64,000 nucleotides of DNA from Chitinilyticum aquatile DSM 21506 (GTDB taxonomy: Bacteria > Pseudomonadota > Gammaproteobacteria > Burkholderiales > Chitinibacteraceae): NCBI RefSeq assembly GCF_000430805.1, contig NZ_AUMS01000004.1:1-64000 (forward strand). Direction: 5' to 3'. The notes under the pieces were generated by a model, which did not search any database, had not been told where the DNA came from, and saw nothing but the letters and a program-made list of their open reading frames with translations. Of this stretch, positions 35,384 to 43,532 are shown in pieces; within the stretch, counting starts at the first letter, position 1; every line of letters begins with the position of its first letter. A program made the position numbers and the translations under genes.

Positions 35384-36541
35384 ATGAAATCCTTCGTCCC
35401 CAGCTCCTGGCTTGTCGGTGCATTGCTCGCCATCAGCTTATCTACACAGGTATCTGCCGCAAACATCAAAAAGAAAATGGTTGTAGAGCAATACTCCACC
35501 ATTGTATACAGCAGCTACAGCGACACCCTCGCCGCCGCCCGCGATCTGCAGGCCAGCATCAACACCTTTGTGGCTGCGCCGAGCGAAGATAGTCTTCTGC
35601 AGGCGCGCAAAGCCTGGCTGGAAGCGCGCGAATGGTATGGCCAGACTGAAGCGTTCCGCTTTTACGGCGGCCCGATCGATAGCGACACGGGCCCGGAGGG
35701 CATGATCAACGCCTGGCCGCTCGACGAGGCCTATATCGACAGCGTCAAGGGCAAGCCGAAAGCCGGCATCATCAACAACCCCAAGGTCAAAATCGATGCC
35801 GCCACCCTGCGCAAGCTGAACGAGCGCGGGGGCGAGGAAAACATTGCCACCGGCTGGCACGCGATCGAATTCCTGCTGTGGGGTCAGGATTTCAGCAAAT
35901 CCAGCGCCGGCAACCGCCCCTACACCGACTTCACCACGGCACCCAATGCCGAACGCCGCAGACTGTATCTGCAAACCGTCGCCGCCATGCTCGTCGAGGA
36001 TCTGGCCACCGTGCAAAAAGAATGGGCGCCTGACAACAAGGACAATTACCGCGCGAAATTTGTCGCCGGTGGCGAAGCCAGCATCAGGAAAATGCTGACC
36101 GGCATCGGTACGCTCAGCCGTGGTGAACTGGCAGGCGAGCGCATCGAAGTCGCCATGGACACACAGAACCAGGAAGACGAGCACAGCTGCTTCGCGGACA
36201 ACACCCATCGCGACATCGTAACCAATGCCAAGGGCATCCAGAACGTCTGGGAAGGCCGCTATGTGACGCGCGATGGCAAGACGCTTGAAGGCGCAAGCCT
36301 CAAGGCGCTGGTTGCCGAGAAAAACGCCGACGTCGCCGGCAAGGTATCGCAGCAGATCGCCGAAACCGTGACACTGGCCGGGCAGATCCAGGCGCCCTTC
36401 GATCAGGAAATCATCGGCAAGAAGGACGCACCGGGCCGCAAGCGCGTACAGGCAGTCATCGACGCACTGAAGGCGCAGACCAAGGCACTGGTGGAAGCCG
36501 CTCAGGCACTCGGCATCAAGCGCCTGAATACCAGCGTTTAA
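35384..36541 (+). CDS. Imelysin-family periplasmic iron protein (IrpA-like)
   Basis: 385 residues with a signal peptide ending near QVSA at 25. The imelysin GxHxxE signature is GWHAIEFLLWGQD at about 157-169, and the regulatory-site-like segment is QNQEDEHSCFADNTHRD. Imelysins bind metal at the cell surface or in the periplasm; members of this cluster type are iron-repressed and thought to aid iron uptake. It is preceded by a Fur box and followed by a terminator-like hairpin, then the other three genes. A repeat copy covers the signal-peptide cleavage region (residues 22-38). Confidence 0.9.
   Translation: MKSFVPSSWLVGALLAISLSTQVSAANIKKKMVVEQYSTIVYSSYSDTLAAARDLQASINTFVAAPSEDSLLQARKAWLEAREWYGQTEAFRFYGGPIDSDTGPEGMINAWPLDEAYIDSVKGKPKAGIINNPKVKIDAATLRKLNERGGEENIATGWHAIEFLLWGQDFSKSSAGNRPYTDFTTAPNAERRRLYLQTVAAMLVEDLATVQKEWAPDNKDNYRAKFVAGGEASIRKMLTGIGTLSRGELAGERIEVAMDTQNQEDEHSCFADNTHRDIVTNAKGIQNVWEGRYVTRDGKTLEGASLKALVAEKNADVAGKVSQQIAETVTLAGQIQAPFDQEIIGKKDAPGRKRVQAVIDALKAQTKALVEAAQALGIKRLNTSV
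35448..35496. repeat. 49-nt palindromic element, coding copy (imelysin signal region)
   Basis: AGGTAT and ATACTC are 37 nt apart. Its right half AAATGGTTGTAGAGCAATAC closely follows the right half of the intergenic copy at 19350 (AAATGGTTGCAGGCGCATAC). It encodes the end of the signal peptide and a Lys-rich mature start. Confidence 0.68.
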
Positions 36542-36564
36542 GCCGTAAAACCGGCTCATTCCCG

Positions 36565-36591
36565 GCCCCGCGGCAGTGCTGCGGGGCTTTT
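36565..36591 (+). terminator. Terminator-like hairpin inside the imelysin cluster
   Basis: GCCCCGC (36565-36571) pairs with GCGGGGC (36581-36587), followed by TTTT. It may make the first gene more highly expressed than the three downstream genes. Confidence 0.75.
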
Positions 36592-36612
36592 GCGTTCATC
36601 AGGAAAACCGCA

Positions 36613-38019
36613 ATGCGTCTGAAACCTTCACTGCTGCTCCCTGCACTGCTGCTGGCCGGCTCGGTGCTCGCGTACGAAACCCATGCCGTGCTGGCCATGC
36701 TGGAGGCCGGCGAAGAATTGCCTGGCGGCGAAGCAGGCACGACGGACGATTTTGGCAAGAATGCGTTTTCGCTGCCGATGCCGGGCCTGAGCGACCGGCA
36801 GAAAACCGATTTCGTCGTTGGCAATTCGTTTTTCAAGAAACCCTGGGTTGAAGCGCCCTCGTCAACCACAGCACGCGATGGGCTCGGGCCGCATTTCATC
36901 GCGCACTCCTGTGGCGCCTGCCATGCGCTTGATGGCCGCGGCGCGCCACCCGATTTCGAAAACGGCATCCAGCAGGATCAGCCGATGGCGCTGCTGCTGC
37001 GCCTGTCCGTTCCCGGCAAAAATGGCCCGCAGCCCGATCCGGTGTATGGCGGCCAGTTCAACAATCGCGCGATTCCCGGCGTGCAGCCCGAGGGCGAGAT
37101 CGCCATTGCATACACCGAATTGCACGGGCAGTTTGCCGACGGTGAGCCCTATACCCTGCAAAAGCCCAGTTACTCGTTCAGCAAGCTCAACTACGGCCCC
37201 CTGCATCGCGATATCCAGGTGTCGCCGCGCATTGCACCGCAGATGATCGGCCTTGGCCTGCTGGAAGCGATTCCGGAAGCTGACATTCTCGCCAATGCCG
37301 CCCGCCAGAAAGCCGAGAACAAAGGCATCGCCGGCCAGCCGAATTATGTGTTCGACGCCTTTGCCGGGCGCGAAGTGCTCGGCCGCTTCGGCTGGAAGGC
37401 CAATGTCGGCAGCATTGCGCATCAGACCGCAGGCGCTTTCCTTGGCGACATCGGCATTACCTCGAAACACTTTCCGCACGAGGAATGCACCGCCGCGCAA
37501 AAGGATTGCAAGCGCGCCCCCAGCGGCGGCAAACCCGAAATCAGCGATGCAAAGCTCGCGCAGGTGATCCTGTATTCACGCACGCTGGCCGTACCGGCGC
37601 GGCGCGATGCCGACAGCGCGGAAGCGCTGCGTGGCAAGAAGGTATTTGCTGATAGCCTTTGCATTTCATGCCACACCGCCTCATACACCACAGGGGTATT
37701 CAAGCCGGTCCCGCAGCTGGCTGGCCAGAAAATCTGGCCCTACACCGATCTGCTGCTGCACGACATGGGCGAGGGACTGGCCGATCACCGCCCGGATGGC
37801 CGCGCCAATGGGCGGCAGTGGAAAACGCCGCCGCTGTGGGGGCTGGGGCTGGTTCCGACGGTCAACGGCCATTCGCGCCTGCTGCACGACGGCCGGGCGC
37901 GCAATGCCAGCGAAGCCATCCTGTGGCATGGCGGCGAGGCTGAAGCCAGCAAACAGGCGTATCTCGCGCTGCCCAAGGCCGACCGCGATGCACTGCTCGC
38001 CTTTCTGAAATCGCTGTAA
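36613..38019 (+). CDS. Di-heme oxidoreductase (DUF1111, DHOR family)
   Basis: 468 residues with a signal peptide (about 1-20). Two c-type heme sites: CGACH at about 100-104 (HSCGACHALDGRG) and CISCH at 350-354 (nt 37660-37674). Other conserved parts are GLGPHFIAHSC-like and the late WKTPPLWGLGLVP. Members are putative periplasmic peroxidases/electron-transfer enzymes, often set between imelysins; a role in iron oxidation state is a reasonable guess. Starts after the hairpin and precedes the second imelysin by 28 nt. A 49-nt repeat copy includes the second heme site. Confidence 0.92.
   Translation: MRLKPSLLLPALLLAGSVLAYETHAVLAMLEAGEELPGGEAGTTDDFGKNAFSLPMPGLSDRQKTDFVVGNSFFKKPWVEAPSSTTARDGLGPHFIAHSCGACHALDGRGAPPDFENGIQQDQPMALLLRLSVPGKNGPQPDPVYGGQFNNRAIPGVQPEGEIAIAYTELHGQFADGEPYTLQKPSYSFSKLNYGPLHRDIQVSPRIAPQMIGLGLLEAIPEADILANAARQKAENKGIAGQPNYVFDAFAGREVLGRFGWKANVGSIAHQTAGAFLGDIGITSKHFPHEECTAAQKDCKRAPSGGKPEISDAKLAQVILYSRTLAVPARRDADSAEALRGKKVFADSLCISCHTASYTTGVFKPVPQLAGQKIWPYTDLLLHDMGEGLADHRPDGRANGRQWKTPPLWGLGLVPTVNGHSRLLHDGRARNASEAILWHGGEAEASKQAYLALPKADRDALLAFLKSL
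37640..37688. repeat. 49-nt palindromic element, coding copy over a heme site
   Basis: AGGTAT and ATACAC are 37 nt apart. The element contains the codons of CISCH (37660-37674). Its reversed left half CAAAGGCTATCAGCAAATAC equals the right half of the GAF-gene copy except for one base. Codons CTT, ATT, TCA are unusual for the gene. Confidence 0.68.
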
Positions 38020-38047
38020 TCCGCCTGGCTACGCCGAGAACACGCCC

Positions 38048-39046
38048 ATGAAACGACTCACCCTCTCCGCCACATTCGTCCTTGCCGGCCTGCTGTCACA
38101 TGCCCATGCCGAACCCCAGGTGCCCGACGCGGCCTGGGCCACCGGCTGGCTGGATGCCGGCTACCTGCCCCGCCACGCCGCACTGGCCACGGCGGCCGAT
38201 GCACTGGCCAGCGCCAGCGACACACTGTGCGCCCACCCCGACAAGGCCTCACTGGAGAAAACGCGCACGGCCTGGCTACAGACGAGCCTCGCCTGGCGCT
38301 CGCTCGATGGCGCCTCCGGCGGCCCGATGGTGCTGGAACGACTGGGGCGCAAGATCGACTTCCGCCCGACCCGACCGGCCGACATCGAAGCCAGTCTCGA
38401 CGCCAGTGCGGCAGAGCGCCGTGACAATGCCGCCACCCGCGGTCTGGCCGCTGCGGAATACCTGCTGTGGGGCGACGCGGAGCCAGCGGCGCAACTCAAG
38501 CGCCTGCGTGATCCCGCGCGCTGCCAGGCCCTGCAGGCCATCAGCAACCAGATTGCCAGCGACGTGCACGCACTGGATGCCGGCTGGCAAAGCTACCGCG
38601 CGCAGCTTGGCGGCGAATCGGACTTTTTCCGCCAGAATCTGCTCTCGGAACACATCAACCTGATGATCACCGCGCTTGAAGGGCTGCAGAAACGCCTGCC
38701 GAAGGATGAAGCACCCAAAGCGGCCAACTACATCGAATGGCGCAGCGGCAGCAGCAAGACCCAGCTGCTGGCGCAAATCGACGGATTCGGCAACGCTTTC
38801 TTCGCCAAACCCGGCCCGGCCACACGACTGGATTCGGCACTGGCCGGCAAAATGCAGGAACGCTTTGCCGTAGCCCGCCAGCAATGCAGCACGCTGCCGG
38901 ACAGGCTGGAAACGAGCGGGGCCGGGAGCCATTCCGCCCGCAAGGCCTGCGGCAAGGCCATCGCGGCACTGAAAACCACGCTGCAGGATGAGGTCGCAGT
39001 CGAACTCGATCTGACGCTGGGCTTTACCGAAGGCGATGGCGATTAA
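38048..39046 (+). CDS. Second imelysin-family periplasmic protein
   Basis: 332 residues with a signal peptide (MKRLTLSATFVLAGLLSHAHA). The core motif is shortened to AAEYLLWGD; GxHxxE is not clearly kept, so metal binding may differ from the first imelysin. Six Cys residues suggest disulfides. It starts 28 nt after the di-heme enzyme and is followed by the DUF1513 gene after 2 nt, so they are co-transcribed. Role inferred from the cluster: iron uptake. Confidence 0.87.
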   Translation: MKRLTLSATFVLAGLLSHAHAEPQVPDAAWATGWLDAGYLPRHAALATAADALASASDTLCAHPDKASLEKTRTAWLQTSLAWRSLDGASGGPMVLERLGRKIDFRPTRPADIEASLDASAAERRDNAATRGLAAAEYLLWGDAEPAAQLKRLRDPARCQALQAISNQIASDVHALDAGWQSYRAQLGGESDFFRQNLLSEHINLMITALEGLQKRLPKDEAPKAANYIEWRSGSSKTQLLAQIDGFGNAFFAKPGPATRLDSALAGKMQERFAVARQQCSTLPDRLETSGAGSHSARKACGKAIAALKTTLQDEVAVELDLTLGFTEGDGD

Positions 39047-39048
39047 TC

Positions 39049-40104
39049 ATGGATCGCCGCCGCTTTCTGCTGAGCATGTCCGCCCTCGCGTTGCCACTGC
39101 CTGCCCTGGCTGCGACAGGCAATGACACCAGCCTCCCGCGCCTGCTGACCGCAAGCTGGGACGAGGCCGAACCACTGGCCGGCCTCGTTGATGGCAAGCG
39201 CATCGCACTGCCCGGGCGCGGTCACGGCATCGTTCCCGTGCCGGGCACGACGGAGGCCTTCATTGTCAGCCGCCGGCTGGGCCGCTGGCTCGCGCGCGTC
39301 GACTGGCGGCAGGGGCAATTGCTGCAGCGCATTGATGCGGAGTTCGACCGGCATTTCTTCGGCCACGCCATCCTGAGCCCCGACGGCAAAACACTGCTCA
39401 CGACCGAAAACAACGACGAAACAAGCCAGGGCATGATCGGCCGCTATGACGCCCGCACGCTGCAGCGCATCGACGAGCTGCCGACCTTCGGTATCGGCCC
39501 GCATGAATTGCTGTGGCTGGAGCCAGGCAAAATCCTTGCCGTTGCCAACGGCGGCATCCTCACGCTGCCGGAAACCGGCCGCACCAAGCTCAACCGCGGC
39601 CAGATGCTGCCTTCGCTGGTACTGCTGGAATGGCCGTCGGGCAAGCTGCTTTCTGAACATGTGCTGGACGACAAGGCGCTGAGCATCCGCCATCTGGCGC
39701 GATGCCGTGACGGCACGCTGGGTATCGCGCTGCAGGCGGAATACCCGGAGGCGGCCGCGCACCGCAACGCACCGCTGCTGGCCACCCTGCGCGACGGCGT
39801 GTTCCGGCTGGCCGAACAGCCCGAGGCGCTGATGGGCTACGGCGCGAGCATAGCCGCAGCGGGGGACGAATTCCTCGTCAGCGCCATGCGCGGCAACCGG
39901 CTCGCACGCTGGCGCAGCAACGGCACACCGCTGCCGGCGCTCGCCGTGCCGCGCCCTGCCGGCATCGCCAGCGATGGCCGGCAGGCCTGGATCAGCAGTG
40001 AAGCGGGCGGCCTTTACGGGTATACGCCGGAGACGGCTGCGCTGTTTGAGCTGAGCGGGCTACCGGCACGCCGCTGGGACAACCATCTCGTGCTGCTGCG
40101 CTGA
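39049..40104 (+). CDS. DUF1513 β-propeller-like periplasmic protein
   Basis: 351 residues. The N-terminus MDRRRFLLSMSALALPLPAL is Tat-like (RRRF), so export may use the Tat route. Repeats such as GHAILSPDGKTLLTTEN, RYDARTLQRIDELPT and GIGPHELLWL fit a β-propeller, as in DUF1513. It closes the imelysin/DHOR/imelysin/DUF1513 cluster known from other proteobacteria; biochemical role unknown. A 10-bp inverted repeat and a 49-nt repeat copy follow. Confidence 0.88.
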   Translation: MDRRRFLLSMSALALPLPALAATGNDTSLPRLLTASWDEAEPLAGLVDGKRIALPGRGHGIVPVPGTTEAFIVSRRLGRWLARVDWRQGQLLQRIDAEFDRHFFGHAILSPDGKTLLTTENNDETSQGMIGRYDARTLQRIDELPTFGIGPHELLWLEPGKILAVANGGILTLPETGRTKLNRGQMLPSLVLLEWPSGKLLSEHVLDDKALSIRHLARCRDGTLGIALQAEYPEAAAHRNAPLLATLRDGVFRLAEQPEALMGYGASIAAAGDEFLVSAMRGNRLARWRSNGTPLPALAVPRPAGIASDGRQAWISSEAGGLYGYTPETAALFELSGLPARRWDNHLVLLR

Positions 40105-40132
40105 TGTGCTTCCCAGTACAAGGCTGAGGCCA

Positions 40133-40166
40133 TGCCGCAGCGGCCTTCTGCAGGGGCGCTGCGGCA
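40133..40166. terminator. Inverted repeat after the DUF1513 gene
   Basis: TGCCGCAGCG (40133-40142) pairs with CGCTGCGGCA (40157-40166) over a 14-nt loop. No T-run is seen, so termination is uncertain. Confidence 0.45.
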
Positions 40167-40201
40167 ATCCAGCCCTGGTCACAGAGCCCCTATACAGTGC
40201 A

Positions 40202-40250
40202 GCGTATAAATCCACAACCATTTAAATTAAAAGGCTACATAGATATACCC
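40202..40250. repeat. 49-nt palindromic element, intergenic, convergent genes
   Basis: GCGTAT (one mismatch) and exact ATACCC; inner ACCATTTAA and AAAAGGCTAC. It lies between the converging DUF1513 and AraC-family genes. Confidence 0.8.
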
Positions 40251-40333
40251 ATGCCAGTGCAATCAGCGGCCGGGTGCGACCTGCGGCAAAACTGCAGCGA
40301 CAGGCAAGCGCGGAGAGCCCCCCCCGGCAATAA

Positions 40334-41272
40334 TCAGCCCATGCGCGCCAGCTCGCGTGGCGTGACACCGAAGGCACGCTTGCAGGCCGTCGCGAAGTTG
40401 GCCGGCGAGCTGTAGCCAACCTCCAGTGCCACGGCCGTCACCGGCATGCCCTGCTGCAGTTGGCGGCGCGCCATCTCCAGGCGGTAGTGACGCAGATAAT
40501 CTGCAATGCTGCGACCGGTCTGGCTGCGGAACTGTTTCTGCAGCGTCGTCGGATTGGTGCCAAATTCGCGCGCCAGTTCAGCCAGCGACTTGCCCTCGGC
40601 GTCACCGGCATGCAGGCAATCGAGCAGGCGGGCGATCCGCTGGCGGGCTCGCGCATCGGCTACTGGTGCTTCTGTCACTTTGCCCGCCAGTGCCGGCAAG
40701 GCAGCGAGCAACAGCTCCAGCGCCCAGCTTTCCTGCTGCAGACGCAGCCAGGGCGATGCCGCCTCGTGACTGGCGAGCAGGCGTTCAGCCAGCTGGCGCA
40801 GGGCTGCCGGCGCTTGGCTGCTGCGGCACGCCAGCGCAGTGTCGGCCAGCCGGGCTAGCGGCAAGTCGTCTGCCAGCGCAGCCAGCCCGGACTGCTCCAG
40901 CCACTCGGCTCCCAGAGTCAGCACCACCTGCCGCTGTGTACATGCCTGCGGCACGATGCGGCGAAACGGCGTGGGTGCACTTGCCGCCAGCAGTACGCAG
41001 CCGGCATCCGGCCCGCCCAGCGCCACGCTATTCTTGCCGATGCAGGCGCAGGCCTCGCCTTCCAGCATCACGATGAGCTTGAGTCCGGCCGGGATTTCTC
41101 CCTGCCCGGTCAACGCCCGATCGAACACCACACTCGTGCCGTGCAGCGACAGGCCCGGGCGCAACTCGCAATCGACAAAATGCCCCTGCATCACCGGCCG
41201 TGACAGGCCATCGGCCCATAGCGAGCACTCGCTGCCCTGCCGGCGCCATTGCAGCGCGGCGCTGTCGAACAT
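40334..41272 (-). CDS. AraC-family regulator (PchR-like)
   Basis: 312 residues from the ATG at 41272, preceded by GGAAGA; the frame is open further upstream to 41386, but that stretch overlaps the Fur box. The N-terminal half is a PchR-like ligand domain (LHGTSVVFDRALTGQGEIPAG). Two helix-turn-helix motifs lie at about 220-310 (SLAELAREFGTNPTTLQKQF and MPVTAVALEVGYSSPANFA). PchR proteins bind a ferric siderophore and activate its receptor. It is divergent from the TonB receptor gene, its likely target. Confidence 0.92.
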   Translation of the reverse strand: MFDSAALQWRRQGSECSLWADGLSRPVMQGHFVDCELRPGLSLHGTSVVFDRALTGQGEIPAGLKLIVMLEGEACACIGKNSVALGGPDAGCVLLAASAPTPFRRIVPQACTQRQVVLTLGAEWLEQSGLAALADDLPLARLADTALACRSSQAPAALRQLAERLLASHEAASPWLRLQQESWALELLLAALPALAGKVTEAPVADARARQRIARLLDCLHAGDAEGKSLAELAREFGTNPTTLQKQFRSQTGRSIADYLRHYRLEMARRQLQQGMPVTAVALEVGYSSPANFATACKRAFGVTPRELARMG

Positions 41273-41368
41273 GCCGTCTTCCCGTTTGCCCATTGTTTGT
41301 CCCGCAAAGAAGAAATTGCCGCGCGCAAAAGACGTCGCTGTGGCGCGCTGCGAAAATGACATCATTGT

Positions 41369-41387
41369 AATGATATTTATTCTCATT
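41369..41387 (+). promoter_or_regulatory. Putative Fur box between the PchR-like gene and the TonB receptor
   Basis: AATGATATTTATTCTCATT, whose reverse complement AATGAGAATAAATATCATT is close to the classical Fur/PchR-region box. It lies 50 nt before the receptor ATG and 97 nt before the regulator ATG, so iron could control both. Confidence 0.8.
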
Positions 41388-41436
41388 GAAATAGTGACAG
41401 ACCGGCCCTGAAGCGGGCATTACAGGAATCTTTGAC

Positions 41437-43416
41437 ATGACACAAACCCCGCCCTTCCCCTGCCGCGCACTCGCGGTATTGCTGCCACTCTGCCTCGCCA
41501 CCCACGCACTGGCCGATGACGCTGTCCAGCTCGCACCCGTCGAGGTCAGCGCCAGCACACCGACGCAGGACGACACACTGCAGCGCGAGGATCTGCTGAA
41601 AAGCCAGGCTCACGACCTGAACGACGTCTTCGTTTCCGATCCGGAAATCAGCGTCGGCGGTGGCGGCAACCCGATTTCGCAAAAGATGTATATCCGCGGC
41701 ATGGAGGAATCGCTGCTGAACCTGAGCATCGACGGCGCCCAGGTCAACAGCAAGATCTACCACCACCAGACCGCGCTGATTCTCGACCCGCTGCTGATCA
41801 AACAGGTCGAAGTGGAAAAGGGCACGGCAGCCGCCAGCGCCGGCCCGGGCGCGCTCGGTGGTGCGATCCGCTATGAAACCGTTTCCGCCGGCGACCTGCT
41901 GCGCCCCGGCCAGCAGTTCGGTGGCACGCTCACCGGCAGCGTGTTCAGCAACGAGGGCTGGCGCAGTGCAGGCAGCGCATACGGACGCTTTGGCGACAAG
42001 GTTGATGCTCTCGTCAGCGGCACGTTGATGGACACCCGCGACTACCAGAACGGCAATGGCGAGACCGTCGCCAATTCGGCCACCGAGCAGCGCAACTATC
42101 TGGCGAAAATCGGCGTGCAGCTCACCGACACCCAGCGCCTTGCCGCCAGCTTCCAGCGCAGCACCGACGAAGGCGTGCGCACCGCGCGCGCCAATATGGT
42201 CGGCTTCCCGCATCCGGTACTGCCCAACGACCCGATCCCGCAAAGCCTTGAGCGTGATACCGCCACGCTGAAATACAGCGGCCGCCAGCTGGGCTTCGTC
42301 GACGGAGTGGATGCCACGCTGTACCGGACTGAAGTCGACAGCGACCGTACCGACAAAAAAGGCCGCAACTGGGGCGAAACGCTGACCACCAGCGGCGCCG
42401 ATCTGATGCTGAAGAACGCCATCGGTGACCACCTTTTGAAATACGGCCTGAACTGGCGCGAGGAGAAATCTGCCGCCCGCAACATCGCCAACCCCTACAA
42501 GCTGACCGGCAGCGGCCGCGAAGACATGCGCGTATTCGGCGGTTTTGTCGAAGGCGAGGCACATTTCGGCAGCGTGACGCTGACCGGCGGCCTGCGCTTT
42601 GATGACTACAGCTACACCGACAACCACGACCAGAAATTCGACAGCGACGGCGTCAGCCCCAGCGCCGGCATCCGCTGGCAGGCGCTGGAATCGCTTGAGT
42701 TGCGCGCCGGTTATGCCCAGGCGCTGCGTGGTGTCGGCCTGAAGGAAGCCTTCATGCTCGACATCGCCCAGTGGAAAAACAATGCCGACATCAAGGCAGA
42801 AGAAGCACACAACAGCGAAATCGGTTTCCGCTTCGGGCAAGGCGGTTTCTCGCTGGAAGGTAATGCCTACCGGCAGATCGTCGAGAACTTCATCACGACC
42901 TTCAGCTGCCCGGCCAGCCGTGGCGGCTGCCGAGGCAATGCCGGCAAGGCGGTCATCGACGGCTACGAGCTGGCCGCCCGCTACCGCTGGGGCAACCTGA
43001 GCGCAGGCCTGAGCGTGGCGGAAAGCCGGCCGGAGCTTGAAGGCCGCAAATTCAGCGACGGCGATCTGGGGCTGGGCACCAGCACCGGCCGCAGCTGGGT
43101 GACGCGTCTCGATTACGCATTGCCCGAATATGGCGTGCAGATGGGCTGGCTCGGCCGCTTTGTCGAATCGCTCGACTACATCCCGGTCGGCAGCACGACA
43201 AGCCGCAGCAAGGCCGGCTACGGCGTGCAGAACATCTACATCAGCTGGCTGCCGCTGAAAAACGACACGCTGCGCATCAATCTGGCGGTGAACAACCTCT
43301 TCGACCAGCAGTATTACGACCAGGCCACCTACGCGTGGAACGGCTGGCAGGGCAAGACGCTCGGCTACCCCGAGCCGGGCCGCGACGTGCGCCTCGAAGC
43401 CAGCTGGAAGTTCTGA
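41437..43416 (+). CDS. TonB-dependent outer-membrane receptor (siderophore or heme)
   Basis: 659 residues with a signal peptide (about 1-26). No clear TonB box is legible, though VQLAPVEVSAS at the mature start is in the right place. The plug domain has QKMYIRGMEESLLNLSIDG and VEVEKGTAAASAGPGALGGA; the barrel ends in the aromatic LEASWKF. Plug wording and the FRAP/NPDL absence leave siderophore versus heme open. Together with the PchR-like regulator and the ABC genes a ferric-siderophore is the more likely ligand. A terminator follows the stop. Confidence 0.92.
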   Translation: MTQTPPFPCRALAVLLPLCLATHALADDAVQLAPVEVSASTPTQDDTLQREDLLKSQAHDLNDVFVSDPEISVGGGGNPISQKMYIRGMEESLLNLSIDGAQVNSKIYHHQTALILDPLLIKQVEVEKGTAAASAGPGALGGAIRYETVSAGDLLRPGQQFGGTLTGSVFSNEGWRSAGSAYGRFGDKVDALVSGTLMDTRDYQNGNGETVANSATEQRNYLAKIGVQLTDTQRLAASFQRSTDEGVRTARANMVGFPHPVLPNDPIPQSLERDTATLKYSGRQLGFVDGVDATLYRTEVDSDRTDKKGRNWGETLTTSGADLMLKNAIGDHLLKYGLNWREEKSAARNIANPYKLTGSGREDMRVFGGFVEGEAHFGSVTLTGGLRFDDYSYTDNHDQKFDSDGVSPSAGIRWQALESLELRAGYAQALRGVGLKEAFMLDIAQWKNNADIKAEEAHNSEIGFRFGQGGFSLEGNAYRQIVENFITTFSCPASRGGCRGNAGKAVIDGYELAARYRWGNLSAGLSVAESRPELEGRKFSDGDLGLGTSTGRSWVTRLDYALPEYGVQMGWLGRFVESLDYIPVGSTTSRSKAGYGVQNIYISWLPLKNDTLRINLAVNNLFDQQYYDQATYAWNGWQGKTLGYPEPGRDVRLEASWKF

Positions 43417-43451
43417 TCGGCTCCGCATTATCTCTCCATGACACACCCTGG

Positions 43452-43481
43452 CCCGCCAGTTTTCCGCTGGCGGGTATTTTT
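43452..43481 (+). terminator. Rho-independent terminator after the TonB receptor
   Basis: CCCGCCAG (43452-43459) pairs with CTGGCGGG (43467-43474), followed by TATTTTT. The ABC genes downstream may then need read-through or their own promoter. Confidence 0.85.
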
Positions 43482-43532
43482 CCTTGCAGCGAACGCCGCC
43501 AGCCTGTCGCCAGCGGCCCTGGAGCATTTCTC

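Noticed and set aside
39720-39746. GGGTAT and ATACCC 27 nt apart in the DUF1513 gene
   Set aside because: Wrong spacing and ordinary codons; taken as chance.
41383-43527. 714-codon open frame opposite the TonB receptor
   Set aside because: Sense strand encodes a clear TonB receptor; the antisense frame spans the Fur box and has no recognisable domain.
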